From: Thamnaconus septentrionalis
Taxonomy: Eukaryota > Chordata > Actinopteri > Tetraodontiformes > Monacanthidae
DNA: 64,000 nt
Assembly (NCBI GenBank): GCA_009823395.1
Contig: CM020512.1
Location: 7,638,905-7,702,904 of the forward strand
Direction: 5' to 3'
Part shown: positions 45,590 through 64,000 of the stretch, piece after piece
How positions within the stretch are numbered: the first letter of the stretch is position 1
How the letters are laid out: every line of letters starts with the position of its first letter
Translations under genes and position numbers: made by a program
Notes under the pieces: generated by a model
Seen by the model: only the letters and a program-made list of their open reading frames with translations
The model's database searches: none
Told to the model about the DNA's origin: nothing

Positions 45590-45785
45590 AGAAATAAGCC
45601 CTTTGTGCCTTTGTGTCACAAATGGCACTGAAATCTCTACCAGCCTAGTGACAGGAGCCTCTAACAGGTTATGGCTCCGCCCTCTGGCACTGCCTAAAAC
45701 CCAGGCTGTAAACAGAGGGCTAAATGCTGTCTATCATGATGAGTGTCTACGGTGTTTCCTGCTAGTTTCTGGAGCGCTATGCAGT
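45590..45785 (+). repeat. Palindromic-core interspersed repeat, copy 7
   Basis: AGCCCTTTGTGCCTTTGTGT followed by CACAAATGGC (disrupted core), then GGCTGTAAACAGAGGGCTAA and AGTTTCTGGAGCGCTATGCA. Confidence 0.65.
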
Positions 45786-46189
45786 AATCTGGATAATTAA
45801 TGGTGGGAAGTTGCTTGGCAGAAGACGGAGACGAATGTGATAACGGGTTTAATATGGCGCCTTTAATACAATAGATGAACACCTGAATTTGTGTGTCCTC
45901 TAGTTAATTTATTCAGCATCTGAACCAGTCAACCAGTTGTGGTCAAACACCGAGATTGATGTTCTGTGTGTTGCACATGAAGTGTGAAATGATGATGCTG
46001 CTGCTGCTGCTGCTCCTACGACTAAATCTGCTCCAAGCACCATAGAAACACGAGTCATCATCGACTGCAGATGCTCAGCTCCTCTCACTGACTCTGGGCG
46101 ATGAGGTTTGGGATGCACTGTGGGACTCTGGGTTTATGATGCTGATACAGCAGCATACCAAGCACACGCTGTTGCAAAGCTTCGATTTC

Positions 46190-46195
46190 TTTATT
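46190..46195 (-). terminator. Candidate polyadenylation signal of the DTX3-like gene
   Basis: AATAAA on the minus strand, about 0.9 kb after the stop codon of the short deltex gene, followed by a T/G-containing stretch. The 3' UTR would span about 46175-47084. Confidence 0.45.
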
Positions 46196-47084
46196 CCAAA
46201 AAAGAGAAGGGAAACACTACCCTCTAGTGGACAGAGGGTAAAGGGACTGAACTAAAACGATACCGAAAGGGGAGCAAAAACGAAAGTTGAGGACAATCAG
46301 GCATTACAGGTATTCTTGGAACTGTATATTTGATTTGAAACTTCATGGTATATGATTTTAACAACTATCAAGGAGTGAAGCCAAAGCAAACAAATCACAA
46401 TTACATTTGTGTTTGTATTTCTGACAGGCATCAGTCATTTTGAAAGTAATTTTCAGGTCTTTTTGGTGGAGTGTTTATGGTATGAAACAATCAACAGCAT
46501 AAAAATCATTCCAATAAAAGAAAAATGTTGAGCTTTTTTGCAAGGACAGAGCATACGATGGATGACATGCGGGCTGAAGTTAGTAATTATTATAATCATA
46601 ATAATTATTTATAAATGAACGGACATTGAAAATGAACGATTGCTGTATGTTGCAGACTCATGACCTCTTTTTTCAAAATAAATACAACCTTCCATTTACA
46701 CATGCGCTATGTTGACAGACTATGTTTCTTATGATTACTGCAAACTTTTAAATTTGACCCTTTGAGATGATTCGGCAAAAGTCACCTGCTCTGACTCAAG
46801 TGTCTGAACTGAGGCACAATAATTGTCAATGTGACAAAAAGTGTATTCAAGGGAAGTAAGGCCACATCAAATATCCTGGAATATGTCAGGATAGTCTACA
46901 CTGCACTGTCTCATTTTGCTTTTGCATCATTAGAAAGATCACGACGAGTGTCTCAGACCTTCATGTTACCACGCTAACATCACATGAATTAAAGTGTCAT
47001 TGTTGTTGAAAAAGTGCAATCTCGAAAAATGAACCTACCAATGATACACATTATTGAATTGAATTAAATAGTCCTCTTTACCCA

Positions 47085-49644
<2,560 letters not shown>

Positions 49645-50529
49645 TGTTTTCTTCTTCTCCATCTGTGACGACTCGACTGGCTCCTTTTGGTGGCGTTTCC
49701 GTGTTTTTGAAAGTCGAGAGGGGCGTTTTACTGCGTTGACGGGAAACCGTGACGTGTAAATGAGAATCGAACCCGAACTCGCCCACACGGGGATGCTGCT
49801 GCTCCGCAAGGTGACCAGAAATGTGACGTCACTTTCCTCAGAGAAGACTACAAGACACGCCTTGTGAAGAACGTGGTCTTCAGTAGTCGCACTTTGAAAT
49901 GTTTTAAATCCTTTAACTAGGGTCGTTTTTTATATTTTTTATAGTATGGTTGATTCCTTTATAAAACTATTTGCCTTCCCAACTAAAACATATTTTAAGT
50001 CTGCCATTTCCTGAAGAGGTGTGTAATCTTACGACAAAACAGCCCCATGTGACTTGCGTTAAAATTGACTCCCTAATGGTTAGCCAATGTACACAGTTTT
50101 TATCGTGGCTTTATTGCCATGTTAGCAATAGTTGTCAAACGGTAAATTCCAATTTAACGGTTTCCTGATTGACCCAACCGGAGGAAAGGTGAATTCTATT
50201 GCCTTGTTTTCACAAGTTTACCTCTCACCAGCTCATTTCAGCGCACAAACCCCTGAGCCTATCCATGGCCTGGCAAAATGAATCCACTATTTGTGCAAAA
50301 TCTATTTTAATTTATGCCAAACTGATCTCAGTAAATGCTACAAGCTAAACTTTTAAATGGACTGTATGAGTTATGTAAATTCTTACTAATGGAAATAACT
50401 TAAGCAGTATGTTTGACCACAAAAATGAATTCCATCCAAATGGATAGAGGTTGGAAGTGAGTGACTTTTGTTGCACCCAGTTTATTTCTGGCCAGCAGTG
50501 AATGTCTGACAAACAACCAAACATAACTT

Positions 50530-50535
50530 TTTATT
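50530..50535 (-). terminator. dtx3: Candidate polyadenylation signal of dtx3
   Basis: AATAAA on the minus strand, 1.84 kb after the dtx3 stop codon and about 0.7 kb before the start of the next deltex gene. Nearer TTTATT occurrences around 52209 and 52231 are alternatives within a T-rich tract. Confidence 0.4.
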
Positions 50536-52376
50536 CAAGTATTAAAATGTAAAAGCACATTTTTCTGAATAACAAAGTACCAATCAGCACAAACAGAAGA
50601 GCAAAACTCAAAAACTTCCTCTACAATCAACCGAGATGTGTCGTACCTCACCGACCATCGACTCTCTCCCGCTCCACCAAAATCATGTAATGCATAGAAA
50701 TGTTTGCAGAGTTGCTTTAGTAAATCTTCGATCCTGTGTACCAAAAATATTTGAATTGGTCCCTTAACTAAAAATACAAAAGAGAGGACAAAATAAAGAG
50801 TGCACATAATGTATGGATCTGACTGGTCAAGTTAATGAAAGGTTTCGAGCTAGCCAAGCAGGTTACTGCACTCAGCAAAGCACTTCCACACACACAGCTT
50901 CATCGTTTCCGAGGGATTCTTCCAGCATTTGCTTAGGAGAAAAGCTAATTTAATTTACATTAGTATACATACTTTCATGAAACGTGTAATTATACTTAAT
51001 GTGTATTTGTACTTAAAGCCAAATAGTATAGCTACAAACATAATGCTGCTGTTTATCTAACAAATACCACTGAAATACACATTAACTGCTCATTCATTAG
51101 TAACATCATGCTTGAGTTTTTTTTTATCAAAATTATGTTCAATAAGAAAGGCACAACAAAATGAGAGCAATACCCATCCTAAATGAAGTCAATTGTTCTA
51201 ATTATCATAAAGTCATCGCTCCTGCAATGCAATATCTTATTTACTCAGTTTTGTAAATAAAGTATTTTTGATATAGATTAACAACACTTACCTCATTTAA
51301 AATGAGAACATTAGCAGGCAAATCTTGGGAGTCTGAGAGTGGCAGAGGCATGGGTACTTAAAGAGCTTTTGTGCCTTTCATTTGGTTCGAGTGGTCAGTA
51401 TGCCCTTGTTATTTGACATCGTCATAAATCTGGACTAATGCATCTATAATGCATGTACTAAAAGGTGCTGACAAGGTTTGACATTCTTCTTTTTTCAGTA
51501 CAAATGGCTGGAAAAAAACACAGGTTCATACGCAAAAAAAAAGGAACATATCCGAGCATCTGACATCAACTTATAGCCACCGGGCTGAGAGCTGATGGCC
51601 GCACGAGCCTGTGTGCCCCCACCCAGCGCTCGTCCTCAGCAGAAGCAATGAGCAGAACACCAACCTAGCGACCAAAGTGCCTGTAAGTGCTTTGGATTGC
51701 AATGACTTCCGAAAATCAAGGGATCTATTTTTTTTTTCCCCCCAAATAAATGCAGCGCTATTACGCTGCATAACCCAAGTCCCGTTAATAGCAAAGAGAC
51801 TTGCTAAACCAAAAAAAACAACAAGAACCAAACAAGAAAAAGAAAAACAAAACAAACATGTGCTTGTGATAAACAATGATCACAACATTGGAAAGAAACA
51901 TTATTAGAACACAAACCTTCATGTGGTGGTATGAAACCTTTTCGATATCCTAAACTAAAGAATTCAAACGCTGCAAGAAAATGCAAGTAGATCAAAGCGT
52001 CAGGTATTGGTCCCGCTGCAAACGGGGGCAGGAGCAGGACTGTGTGACGCGCTATGTAATGCACTGCACCCAGAGCATTTTCTCCTACATGTACCATTGG
52101 ATTTAACCGAAAGTGGCAAAAATAACAACAATGAACAAAGGATCGAGTTGTCAAGTGATGTGGGCTCTGCTTGCAGCATTTTAACGCCTGTCTGCTGAGG
52201 GCCTATTTTTATTTTTTTGTTTTGTTTTGTTTTATTGTTGTTTTTTTGTTTTTTTTGTAGCCATCCTGGCAGGAATGGGCAGTCTCTGAGCACAGCCTGA
52301 AGCTGAGTCAGGTCCACTTTGCAAAGACACACGTGGGGAATCCTACAACACCTTGGAAGAGTCATGTTGGGGTTTG

Positions 52377-57226
<4,850 letters not shown>

Positions 57227-57990
57227 AAATTCCTTCGATATCGAATGAAGCGTCCTGCGGAGCAGAGGGAAGGAGGGAAGGGGACATGGGGAGGGAGAGA
57301 GCGTCAACACCGCGTCTCCCGCCGCTGCAAGGCAGCTACACGGAAACTCGGCAACATCGTGCAACAGCGCCGTAGATTGTTTATGTCTGACATTTGGCGT
57401 CATAGTTGAGATACGCGTTCATTATAGTTATTGCTTTATTTCATTTTTTCCCCGCCGGTTCAGGTAGCTCACCGTTGTTGCCGTGGCTCGTCGCCGCCCG
57501 TCGGAGAGGTTCGTGGCCGGATTAAAGAAGCCGGAGCCCCATCAGAGAAGGAGGGAGGCCTTCCCTTCTGATGCGCTGCTGCAGTTTATCCGCGGATAAC
57601 AAGAGCTCTCCTGTAGTCAAGACATGGTGTCCGAACGCCTTCACGGCTGGCGTCTCCCCCCGGCAGCCCCTCCCTGTCACCGGGCAAAATCCCCTTCCAA
57701 AAAAACCTCCGCACTCGGCGTCCACCACTTCTCGCCCGTCCTTGGGTTTAGCAGGCGCGCCACCAGCGACTCAATAGCATCTGTGTTGTTAACTCCTCTT
57801 CTTCTTCTGCTTCTTCTTCTTCTTCTTCTTCTTCTTCGTCTTCTTCTTCTCTGTTTCGCTTCGACTCCGGCAGATCACTTCCTCCTCTCTGCCACCACCG
57901 CCACATCCAGCCACTCGGCGCTTTCGCTTTCCAGCAGCCGCTGTCAATCCCCGCAGGCAGGTAGGCTGCGAACGAGGAAGCACACACATA
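57227..57990 (-). promoter_or_regulatory. dtx3: GC-rich 5' region of dtx3
   Basis: A GC- and CpG-containing block upstream of the dtx3 start codon, with a (CTT)n tract at about 57796-57851. It is inferred to contain the dtx3 5' UTR and promoter. No TATA box is obvious and the start site cannot be fixed. Confidence 0.35.
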
Positions 57991-58264
57991 ATAAACACAC
58001 AGACGGGAAGGTTGGGGATTTCACGGTGGTGGGGGGGTGAAAATGTGACCAGGAAGTTCGTCACCGAGACGCCATTGGTGGATAGATCAGGGGTATTTTT
58101 AGTTGTTTTTTTTTGTTGTTTGTTTTTTTTTTTCTCGGGGTGTGCGCTAGCTGCGTTCAGATATCGCACATGAATCATACTTTGGTCGTGATTAACAGCT
58201 TTTAAGGTGTTCTACACGCGTGTCTGTCCCACGGAATACCCACACACGTCCACTCTGTCATGAG

Positions 58265-58327
58265 CAGTGTTGGCGAGTAATCTATTACTAATTAATCCAC
58301 TAATGTAATTAAACTACTTTTTTAGTA

Positions 58328-58358
<31 letters not shown>

Positions 58359-58393
58359 ATATATATATATGGTAATGTAACTGGATTACTGTG

Positions 58394-58424
<31 letters not shown>

Positions 58425-58495
58425 GGCAATATATATCATATATATATATATGTATCAATATAACATATATATATATATATTCCATATATATATAT

Positions 58496-58566
<71 letters not shown>

Positions 58567-59006
58567 GGAATACTCAGCATATATAAATATAAAAAAAAAA
58601 GATATCTTATTATCCACAAAATGAAATTTAGAAAAGCAATCAAAAATAATGATGTCGCAGATTGATGATGCAGCCGTGCGTGCAACGTCATTGATATGCA
58701 ACGATGCATCAAAACAAGTATGGCAGCAGCAAAAGAAAAAAACAGCGATTGTGTTTGTAGCTGGAAATACAAACATTATTTTGAGTTCATCTCGTCTAAA
58801 TCAAACAACATTGTGGTTTGTTGTACGTTATGTGCAGGAAACAAGACGTTCTCAACTGTTACTTTGTATTTTTTTTTAAACTAAAGTAATTATTCATTAG
58901 TAATTGATTACTTACGAAAGAAAGTAGTTAAAGAAGTAATTAGATTACTTTTTAAAGGAGTAATCAGTAGTTGGACTACTTATATGGAGTAATCCCAACA
59001 ACACTG
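58265..59006. mobile_element. hAT-like MITE with CAGTGTTG termini and internal TA expansion
   Basis: The left end CAGTGTTGGCGAGTAATCTA and the right end (minus strand CAGTGTTGTTGGGATTACTC) are inverted repeats. Internal GTAATTAGATTACT-type inverted pieces are typical of the fish AGTAATNNATTACT MITEs. The 8-base flanks GTCATGAG (58257-58264) and GTCGTGAT (59007-59014) agree at 6 of 8 positions, fitting an aged 8-base hAT target duplication. About 230 bases of the interior (58331-58560) are (TA)n-rich and probably expanded after insertion. Confidence 0.75.
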
Positions 59007-59269
59007 GTCGTGATAATTAGTTCTCTTTGTATTGACTGCTGTGAACGCTGCTCTCTACTAAATCCGGATCAGGATCCCACCTGATCCTGACTGAAGGTTA
59101 ACACGACAGACCTACAGAACAACCTGAAACGAACATTTCAGTTTCATTGGTGTGAACAGTTATTGCATACGTGCCTTAACTGTGCATCAACTGTTTTCAC
59201 GCCGATTTTAAGATGCCCTGTTCCTATATTTAGTATCTATATTACTGACTCAGGATGAATATGTTTGTG

Positions 59270-59378
59270 AATGTTTTTGTGTATCTGTGATCTATGTTAT
59301 TTTTATCACAAAGTGGCACAGAAAATTTTGTTGTACTTTGGTGCAATGGCAATAAAGTTCTATTATATTCTACTCGAC
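59270..59378 (+). mobile_element. Putative 3' end of a non-LTR retrotransposon
   Basis: TTGTTGTACTTTGGTGCAAT, then GGCAATAAAGTTCTATTATA and TTCTAC repeats, resembles the 3' tails of fish LINE/SINE copies (CAATGACAATAAAG followed by short A/T tandem units). No reverse transcriptase is present. Tentative. Confidence 0.4.
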
Positions 59379-59620
59379 TCTTCTTTTCTGTTTAATGCAA
59401 GCTGAGACAACGATGCTCTTAGTTTGCTGTGCTTGTGTCACGATTATGTTGAATTTTAATACCATATCAAAGAATTCTTTAAACCAATGCTTTAGGCAAC
59501 CTAACACGAGTAGCACCGGGCCACCAGAGAACTTTCCTTTGCATTTGCTCGCCAGGTTCATGCTTTCTCATCTCTCCACAAGCTTTCATTTGTCAACCTT
59601 TGCAATCTATATTTAAAATG

Positions 59621-59723
<103 letters not shown>

Positions 59724-60399
59724 GCGTATTGCATCTAGCATCCACCATAAGGTACGCCTACCATTTCAGATCCAGCTCTGCTCCTTCAAGGCTCGTGTCA
59801 GGCACCAGATTGTCAGAACTGGAAATAATTCAAGACTATTTGTCTGCTAACAACATCCATCTTCTAATGTCTGCACAAAGCATGTATAATGAGCCAGCGC
59901 TGACTCAAACACCTACTCTTGCACATATTTTCACTCCACAGTTCCAGTCATTTCCCACACAAGCTGCCTGGCATTGATGGTCCATGTCATGCGTGACTCA
60001 GTCTGCGCTGAATTTTTCCCACTCATTTCAGAGCGATGTCTTTTCCTGCCTTCACACTATTCTTCTGTTTGCTCTGTGAACAGCTGCCAAGTCCTAAAGT
60101 CATATCATATCCCTCTGTTGAAGTAGAACTGATGAGCTGCTTCTAAAATAAAACCTGCTAAAGCTTCTGCATATGCTGTTTTATTGAGTCATCCTAGATT
60201 CTAACTTGAAGAAACTACCGTGATTTAAAGCAGTACATGCCTAATGCATTCCTTCTGTACCAAAACTATGTTGACAAACAAAACTTCATCCTGGATTTGT
60301 TATTGATAATCTGTGAGGCAACATATTTCACATTCGCTGTAGTAATTTATGTTTCTTTTTAAAAACTGCCGGGAATATATTTTGCTTCCCTGTTTCCTT

Positions 60400-60452
<53 letters not shown>

Positions 60453-60640
60453 TTTTTTAAATTATCTCCCTGTATCTATGCATTGAGCCTTCCCTCCACC
60501 CCTTTTTAAATAAAGCAAGAAAATACATACACAGAAGACCACCTTCTAAAAAAGTGTATAACCCTCTCATAACAGCTGCAGAAAATGTTGCTTTTATAAA
60601 TAAAATATATAACAATAAGTTCACCAAATATTATTATTAT

Positions 60641-60675
<35 letters not shown>

Positions 60676-60735
60676 TTTATCACTCTCGTATTTATCGGTA
60701 GCATCAACAACAGCAAAAACTGCTTATTTTTTTTC

Positions 60736-60766
<31 letters not shown>

Positions 60767-61019
60767 AATCCTGAACATTTAAAACAAACAAACAAAACAA
60801 TAACATGACTGCCCTTCTTGTCATGATTCTATACTGCTGATGGCGCTCTTGCGCCGCTATGAAATCTCGGGTGCACAGGCATGATGCGTTCACGGTCCCG
60901 TCATTCTAGAACCGTCTTGAACGACTTGGAGTGGCCGTTTACCCGCAGCCCACGCCCGTCACAGGCGGCTGATACCGCGAGCCGCGAGAGATCAAGGAAA
61001 ACCCGCGACGTTTGGAGAC

Positions 61020-61185
61020 GCGCACGCGATGCATGTATAGCGAGACGCTAGCCGTTAGCCGCTAAGGTTCCAGTCCTCTTTACATCCCCATCCGCCCCCG
61101 GACTCAGAGGGCTGCTCGCTCGTGTTACTGCCTGCTCCGTGAATCGAAGAGGGAGGACTCGTTTAATTGCTAAAAGCGCAGAGAT
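61020..61185 (+). promoter_or_regulatory. ptges3: ptges3 promoter and non-coding exon 1
   Basis: A CpG-containing block ends in a consensus donor (GCAGAGAT|gtaagt, exon end 61185). It lies 0.4 kb before the acceptor of the first coding exon at 61603. Exon 1 would be non-coding because no ATG in it survives splicing. The transcription start is not determined. Confidence 0.5.
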
Positions 61186-61331
61186 GTAAGTTCTCTACAC
61201 ATGTGCTTGCACATGGTGGTTACGTAGCCGACTAGCTGCAGCATCACGCAACCGAGTTGCTAGGATTAGCTAAGTGGGCTAAGCGCGGCAGCAGTCAGTG
61301 GTGCAACGATAACAACGGTTGTTTGGGGTTA

Positions 61332-61334
<3 letters not shown>

Positions 61335-61399
<65 letters not shown>
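61335..61399 (+). repeat. (GT)32 microsatellite in ptges3 intron 1
   Basis: A perfect GT run of about 65 bases between non-coding exon 1 and the first coding exon. Confidence 0.96.
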
Positions 61400-61400
<1 letters not shown>

Positions 61401-61607
61401 ATACTGTTTCAGTCACTCTTTCACGGTCACAGCCAGCTCCTCCAACAACAACGTGAAATAAAATGCGCCCACAAGACGACGTTATTACGCGATCATCATT
61501 GTACACAGCAGTAGTGCCGGTTTGATTGCCGTAACAATCGGAAGTTCTCGTATATTCACTCGTTGTTACACCCTTATCATCCCTCTGCTAGGCAACCTGC
61601 AGCAGCA

Positions 61608-63302
61608 ATGTGGTATGACAGACCGGAGTCGGTTTATGTGGAGTTCATTGTGGAGGACAGCAAAGAAGTGCTGGTCAAATTCGACAAGTGCAAGTTTGAC
61701 TTCAGGTGAGTTGTAATGCTGCGTGATGTACCCGAGTCATCTTTCAAGGAACGTTTCTTCCATCATGTGTTCGTGATGTACTGTGTCATGAAGAGAGAGT
61801 GGATTAAATCTAAATGCTATTGTGCGTTGTACTGAGTTGTTGGTTTTAAATGTGATGACTTGTATTTTCTGACAGCTGTGTCAGCGGGTCGGACAAGAAG
61901 CTGGAGAACTCAGTGGACTTGTTTGGAGAGATTGACCCCAAGGTATGTTTTTAGATTTTTTTCCAGTTAAAAAAAAAAAAAAGAAAAAAGAAATATCTCC
62001 TTACATGAGTCGTCATGCAACTTTCTGTTTTACCATGCAGGAATCCAAGTACAAACACACAGTAAAATCTGTGTTGTGCTGTTTGCGGAAAGCAGAGGGT
62101 GGAAGACCATGGCCACGACTTACCAGAGACAAAGCAAAGGTAAATGTTATTCCAAACAACAGCGATCTTGTACGTTCACAGCGAGCTCCACTGGCCCGCA
62201 TGGATGTATGCACGATGACACTGCATCGCACTGTGCGGTGCTTATAAATCAAATCCAGTTCACAAGAATAAAATGTCATTTGTATGTGCCGACGGAATTT
62301 GGCCTCTCTCGATCTCCGATCTTGTCCCTCACAGTGTGACAGAGAACCACCATCTTAAAAACACAAACAAAAGTTATCGCTGCATCTTTCTCATGCTGCC
62401 CGTCTTTCCTCCTGGGTGGCCAGAAATGGCACAGTGTTCCACTGGCCTTAAAAGGGGTCAGAGGCTCCCAACGTAAGTGTATAATCCTCCGGATGTGCAC
62501 ACTAATCGGGGTCTGTGGACAACAAAAACCTGCCTCGGTTGGAGCTTTTACTCTAAAGTGGCGATTCGACAGACGCAATATTCTGCAGATAATTTGGTGA
62601 TGAAACGTGATGCATGAAGAAAAAGAAACAGCACGTCATTGACAATCTGTCCTGGCTGGTGTTGTGTTCACACACATCCAACAACTTCAAAACACTGTGA
62701 AAAGCTGTGATTTGCACATTCATGTTGGTTATATATTCAATATCCCTTTAATGTGTAACATAGAAGCCATAATTGCTGTACTTGTTCTAGATCAGTTTTG
62801 TTTTTGTTTTGTTTTTTTCCGCTCAGGTCAACTGGCTAAAGGTGGATTTCGGTCACTGGAAGGAGTGGGAAGATGACTCTGATGACGACATGTCCAGGTT
62901 TGACAAGTTCTCAGAGGTGATTGGTGGACAGGTGAAGTGTGTAGATGTGAGTATGGAGATATTCTGCTCGTGTTGATTTCATCTTTCTTTCTCTGTCCTC
63001 AGATGATGAACACCATGGGAGGAGATGATCTGCCCGAGTTGGATGGTATTGCTGATGAGGTAAGTTTTATTGCACACGAAAGCTACTTTTGTGAATCACT
63101 AGGATGATGTTACGACATAGTTTACATTTTTAAAAGGTGGCCTGCAAAAAAAATGAGTGTTTAAGATTTTTCACAGTATCCACAGAAATCGAGCTAAAGA
63201 TCTTGAGACGACTTGTTAATGAAAGGCTACCAAGTGAATCACAGTGTGATGTAATGAGCACTCTCTGTTTGAAACAGGAATCTGCGGACGGTGATGATGA
63301 AT
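61608..63302 (+). CDS. ptges3: Prostaglandin E synthase 3 / Hsp90 co-chaperone p23 (partial)
   Basis: p23 binds and stabilises ATP-bound Hsp90 during client maturation; the mammalian protein also has cytosolic PGE synthase activity. Exons in view: 61608-61705, 61876-61942, 62041-62139, 62827-62916, 63003-63059 and 63278-63302, all with GT-AG borders and joining phases, giving 145 codons plus one base. The CS domain includes WYDRPESVYVEF, the motif WPRLTRDKAKVNWLKVDF and WKEWEDDSDDDM, followed by the acidic tail (FSEMMNTMGGDDLPEL). The last visible donor (GAAT|gtaagt) implies at least one more exon beyond 64000, since the family ends with a short acidic PDLE-type sequence. The start MWYDR lacks the MQPASAK-type leader of human p23. 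PTGES3L is an alternative, but WPRLTRDKAKVNW and the acidic tail favour PTGES3. Confidence 0.92.
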
Positions 63303-64000
63303 GTAAGTCATTTCCGTAATCACACATTTTCAAGTGGTAAGAAAGCAAGTTTGAAGCTTGTAAACTCTTGTGTAAACTCTTAAAGTTTACACAATTGAGA
63401 AAACAGTCAAGCAATGACAGCGCTGTTTGCACTGCATCCAGGGAGTGTAAGCGTGCGGCTTCATACAATTCATGATGCAAAATCCCTCTTTGTCAGTTTC
63501 TGCCTCCAGCTTGTCAGTTCGCTTCCTGGAAATTGGAAGTCAATTCTTAATTTCATATGCTTGCTCTATGCTTGGTCAGAATGCATGTGCTAAAGGCGAA
63601 AGAATTTAATCAATCCAGTTAAGTTAGTCGCAATAAATTGGAATTTTTTTTACACAGGTTTTTTTTTTTTGTTAACCTAGAAGAAGTTACTTTTCAACAA
63701 TTTATTTTATTTTTTTAATTGAAATGTGACGCATTAGAAGTCAATTTAAAGTCAGAGGATAAATGTCGAGGGTGTTTTTTCTTTTCTCTAATGTAATAAT
63801 GGGTCACATTGGACCCTCAACATTATTCAAGGGTTAAATAATGTGTTCCTTACACACTATTCATTGTGAAATTTAGGTTCTCAGGAAAAAAACGCAGCTC
63901 ATCAATTAATCGTTAATCAATCAATAAGGTCAATCAACTAACAATTAATGAATTGATCGATAATTTGCATCTCTAATAGGGAACCATTCTCAAGGAAAGG

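Larger units (their letters stand above)
36500..46170. other. Gene-poor intergenic region
   Basis: Nearly 10 kb without a recognisable gene. It holds a tRNA-derived SINE (38114-38384), an unexplained open frame (39515-39925), CA repeats (about 40853, 40978 and 41879), a CTG repeat (43628-43670), a CAG repeat (44235-44260), GGAT repeats (about 45383-45411), and fragments of interspersed repeats near 42409 and 45590. It separates the two plus-strand genes from the convergent minus-strand deltex pair. Confidence 0.55.

Noticed and set aside
49740..49800. Second B-box-like match (GGGTTCGATTC, minus strand)
   Set aside because: No A box at the right distance. It lies in the 5' region of the short deltex gene.
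49645..49809. Upstream extension of the short deltex protein from the ATG at 49809
   Set aside because: The added 55 residues resemble nothing in deltex proteins, and the ATG at 49644 has the stronger context.

Overview
The window is a stretch of vertebrate nuclear DNA, most likely from a teleost fish. It holds multi-exon genes with GT-AG introns, very dense dinucleotide and trinucleotide microsatellites, non-autonomous DNA transposons, and a tRNA-derived SINE. It has no operons, Shine-Dalgarno sites or CRISPR arrays. Almost all long open frames are low-complexity artefacts. The real coding sequence is in short exons, which I assembled by checking splice sites, phase and family similarity.

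Five genes are supported. (1) cacnb3 (+, coding 1611-20046) encodes a voltage-gated calcium channel beta subunit. It has two alternative first coding exons (1611-1649 and 10122-10166) and eleven shared exons (14742-20046). (2) rnd1 (+, 25629-33739) encodes a constitutively GTP-bound Rho-family protein of 232 residues in five exons. (3) A short DTX3-like deltex E3 ligase lies on the minus strand (47085-49644, three exons). (4) dtx3 lies on the minus strand (52377-57226, four exons, 370 residues). (5) ptges3, the Hsp90 co-chaperone p23, starts at 61608 (+) and runs off the right edge; exons to 63302 are visible.

Region by region: 1-1290 is gene-free and microsatellite-rich. 1290-10170 holds the two cacnb3 start exons among GC-rich blocks. 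13.8-14.74 kb is a nearly pure pyrimidine tract ending at the exon 2 splice acceptor. 14.7-20.05 kb is the cacnb3 body. 20-22.4 kb is its probable 3' UTR, with a cluster of CTCF-like motifs. 25.4-36.5 kb is rnd1 with a TATA/CCAAT promoter and a long 3' UTR. 36.5-46.2 kb is gene-poor, with a SINE, a CTG repeat and one unexplained open frame. 46.2-57.4 kb carries the two deltex genes in tandem. 57.4-61 kb is the head-to-head spacer between dtx3 and ptges3, with a hAT-like MITE and a long CT repeat.

Human CACNB3 and RND1 lie close together on 12q13, and DTX3 and PTGES3 lie further along the same arm, so the gene order supports the identifications. The genes do not form one pathway. They act in calcium channel trafficking, cytoskeletal signalling, ubiquitination and chaperoning. 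I see no convincing undescribed system. The points most worth following are the tandem deltex pair, a seven-copy interspersed repeat family with a palindromic CTTTGTGA/TCACAAAG core, the CTCF-like cluster, and the odd cacnb3 C-terminus and guanylate-kinase loop.
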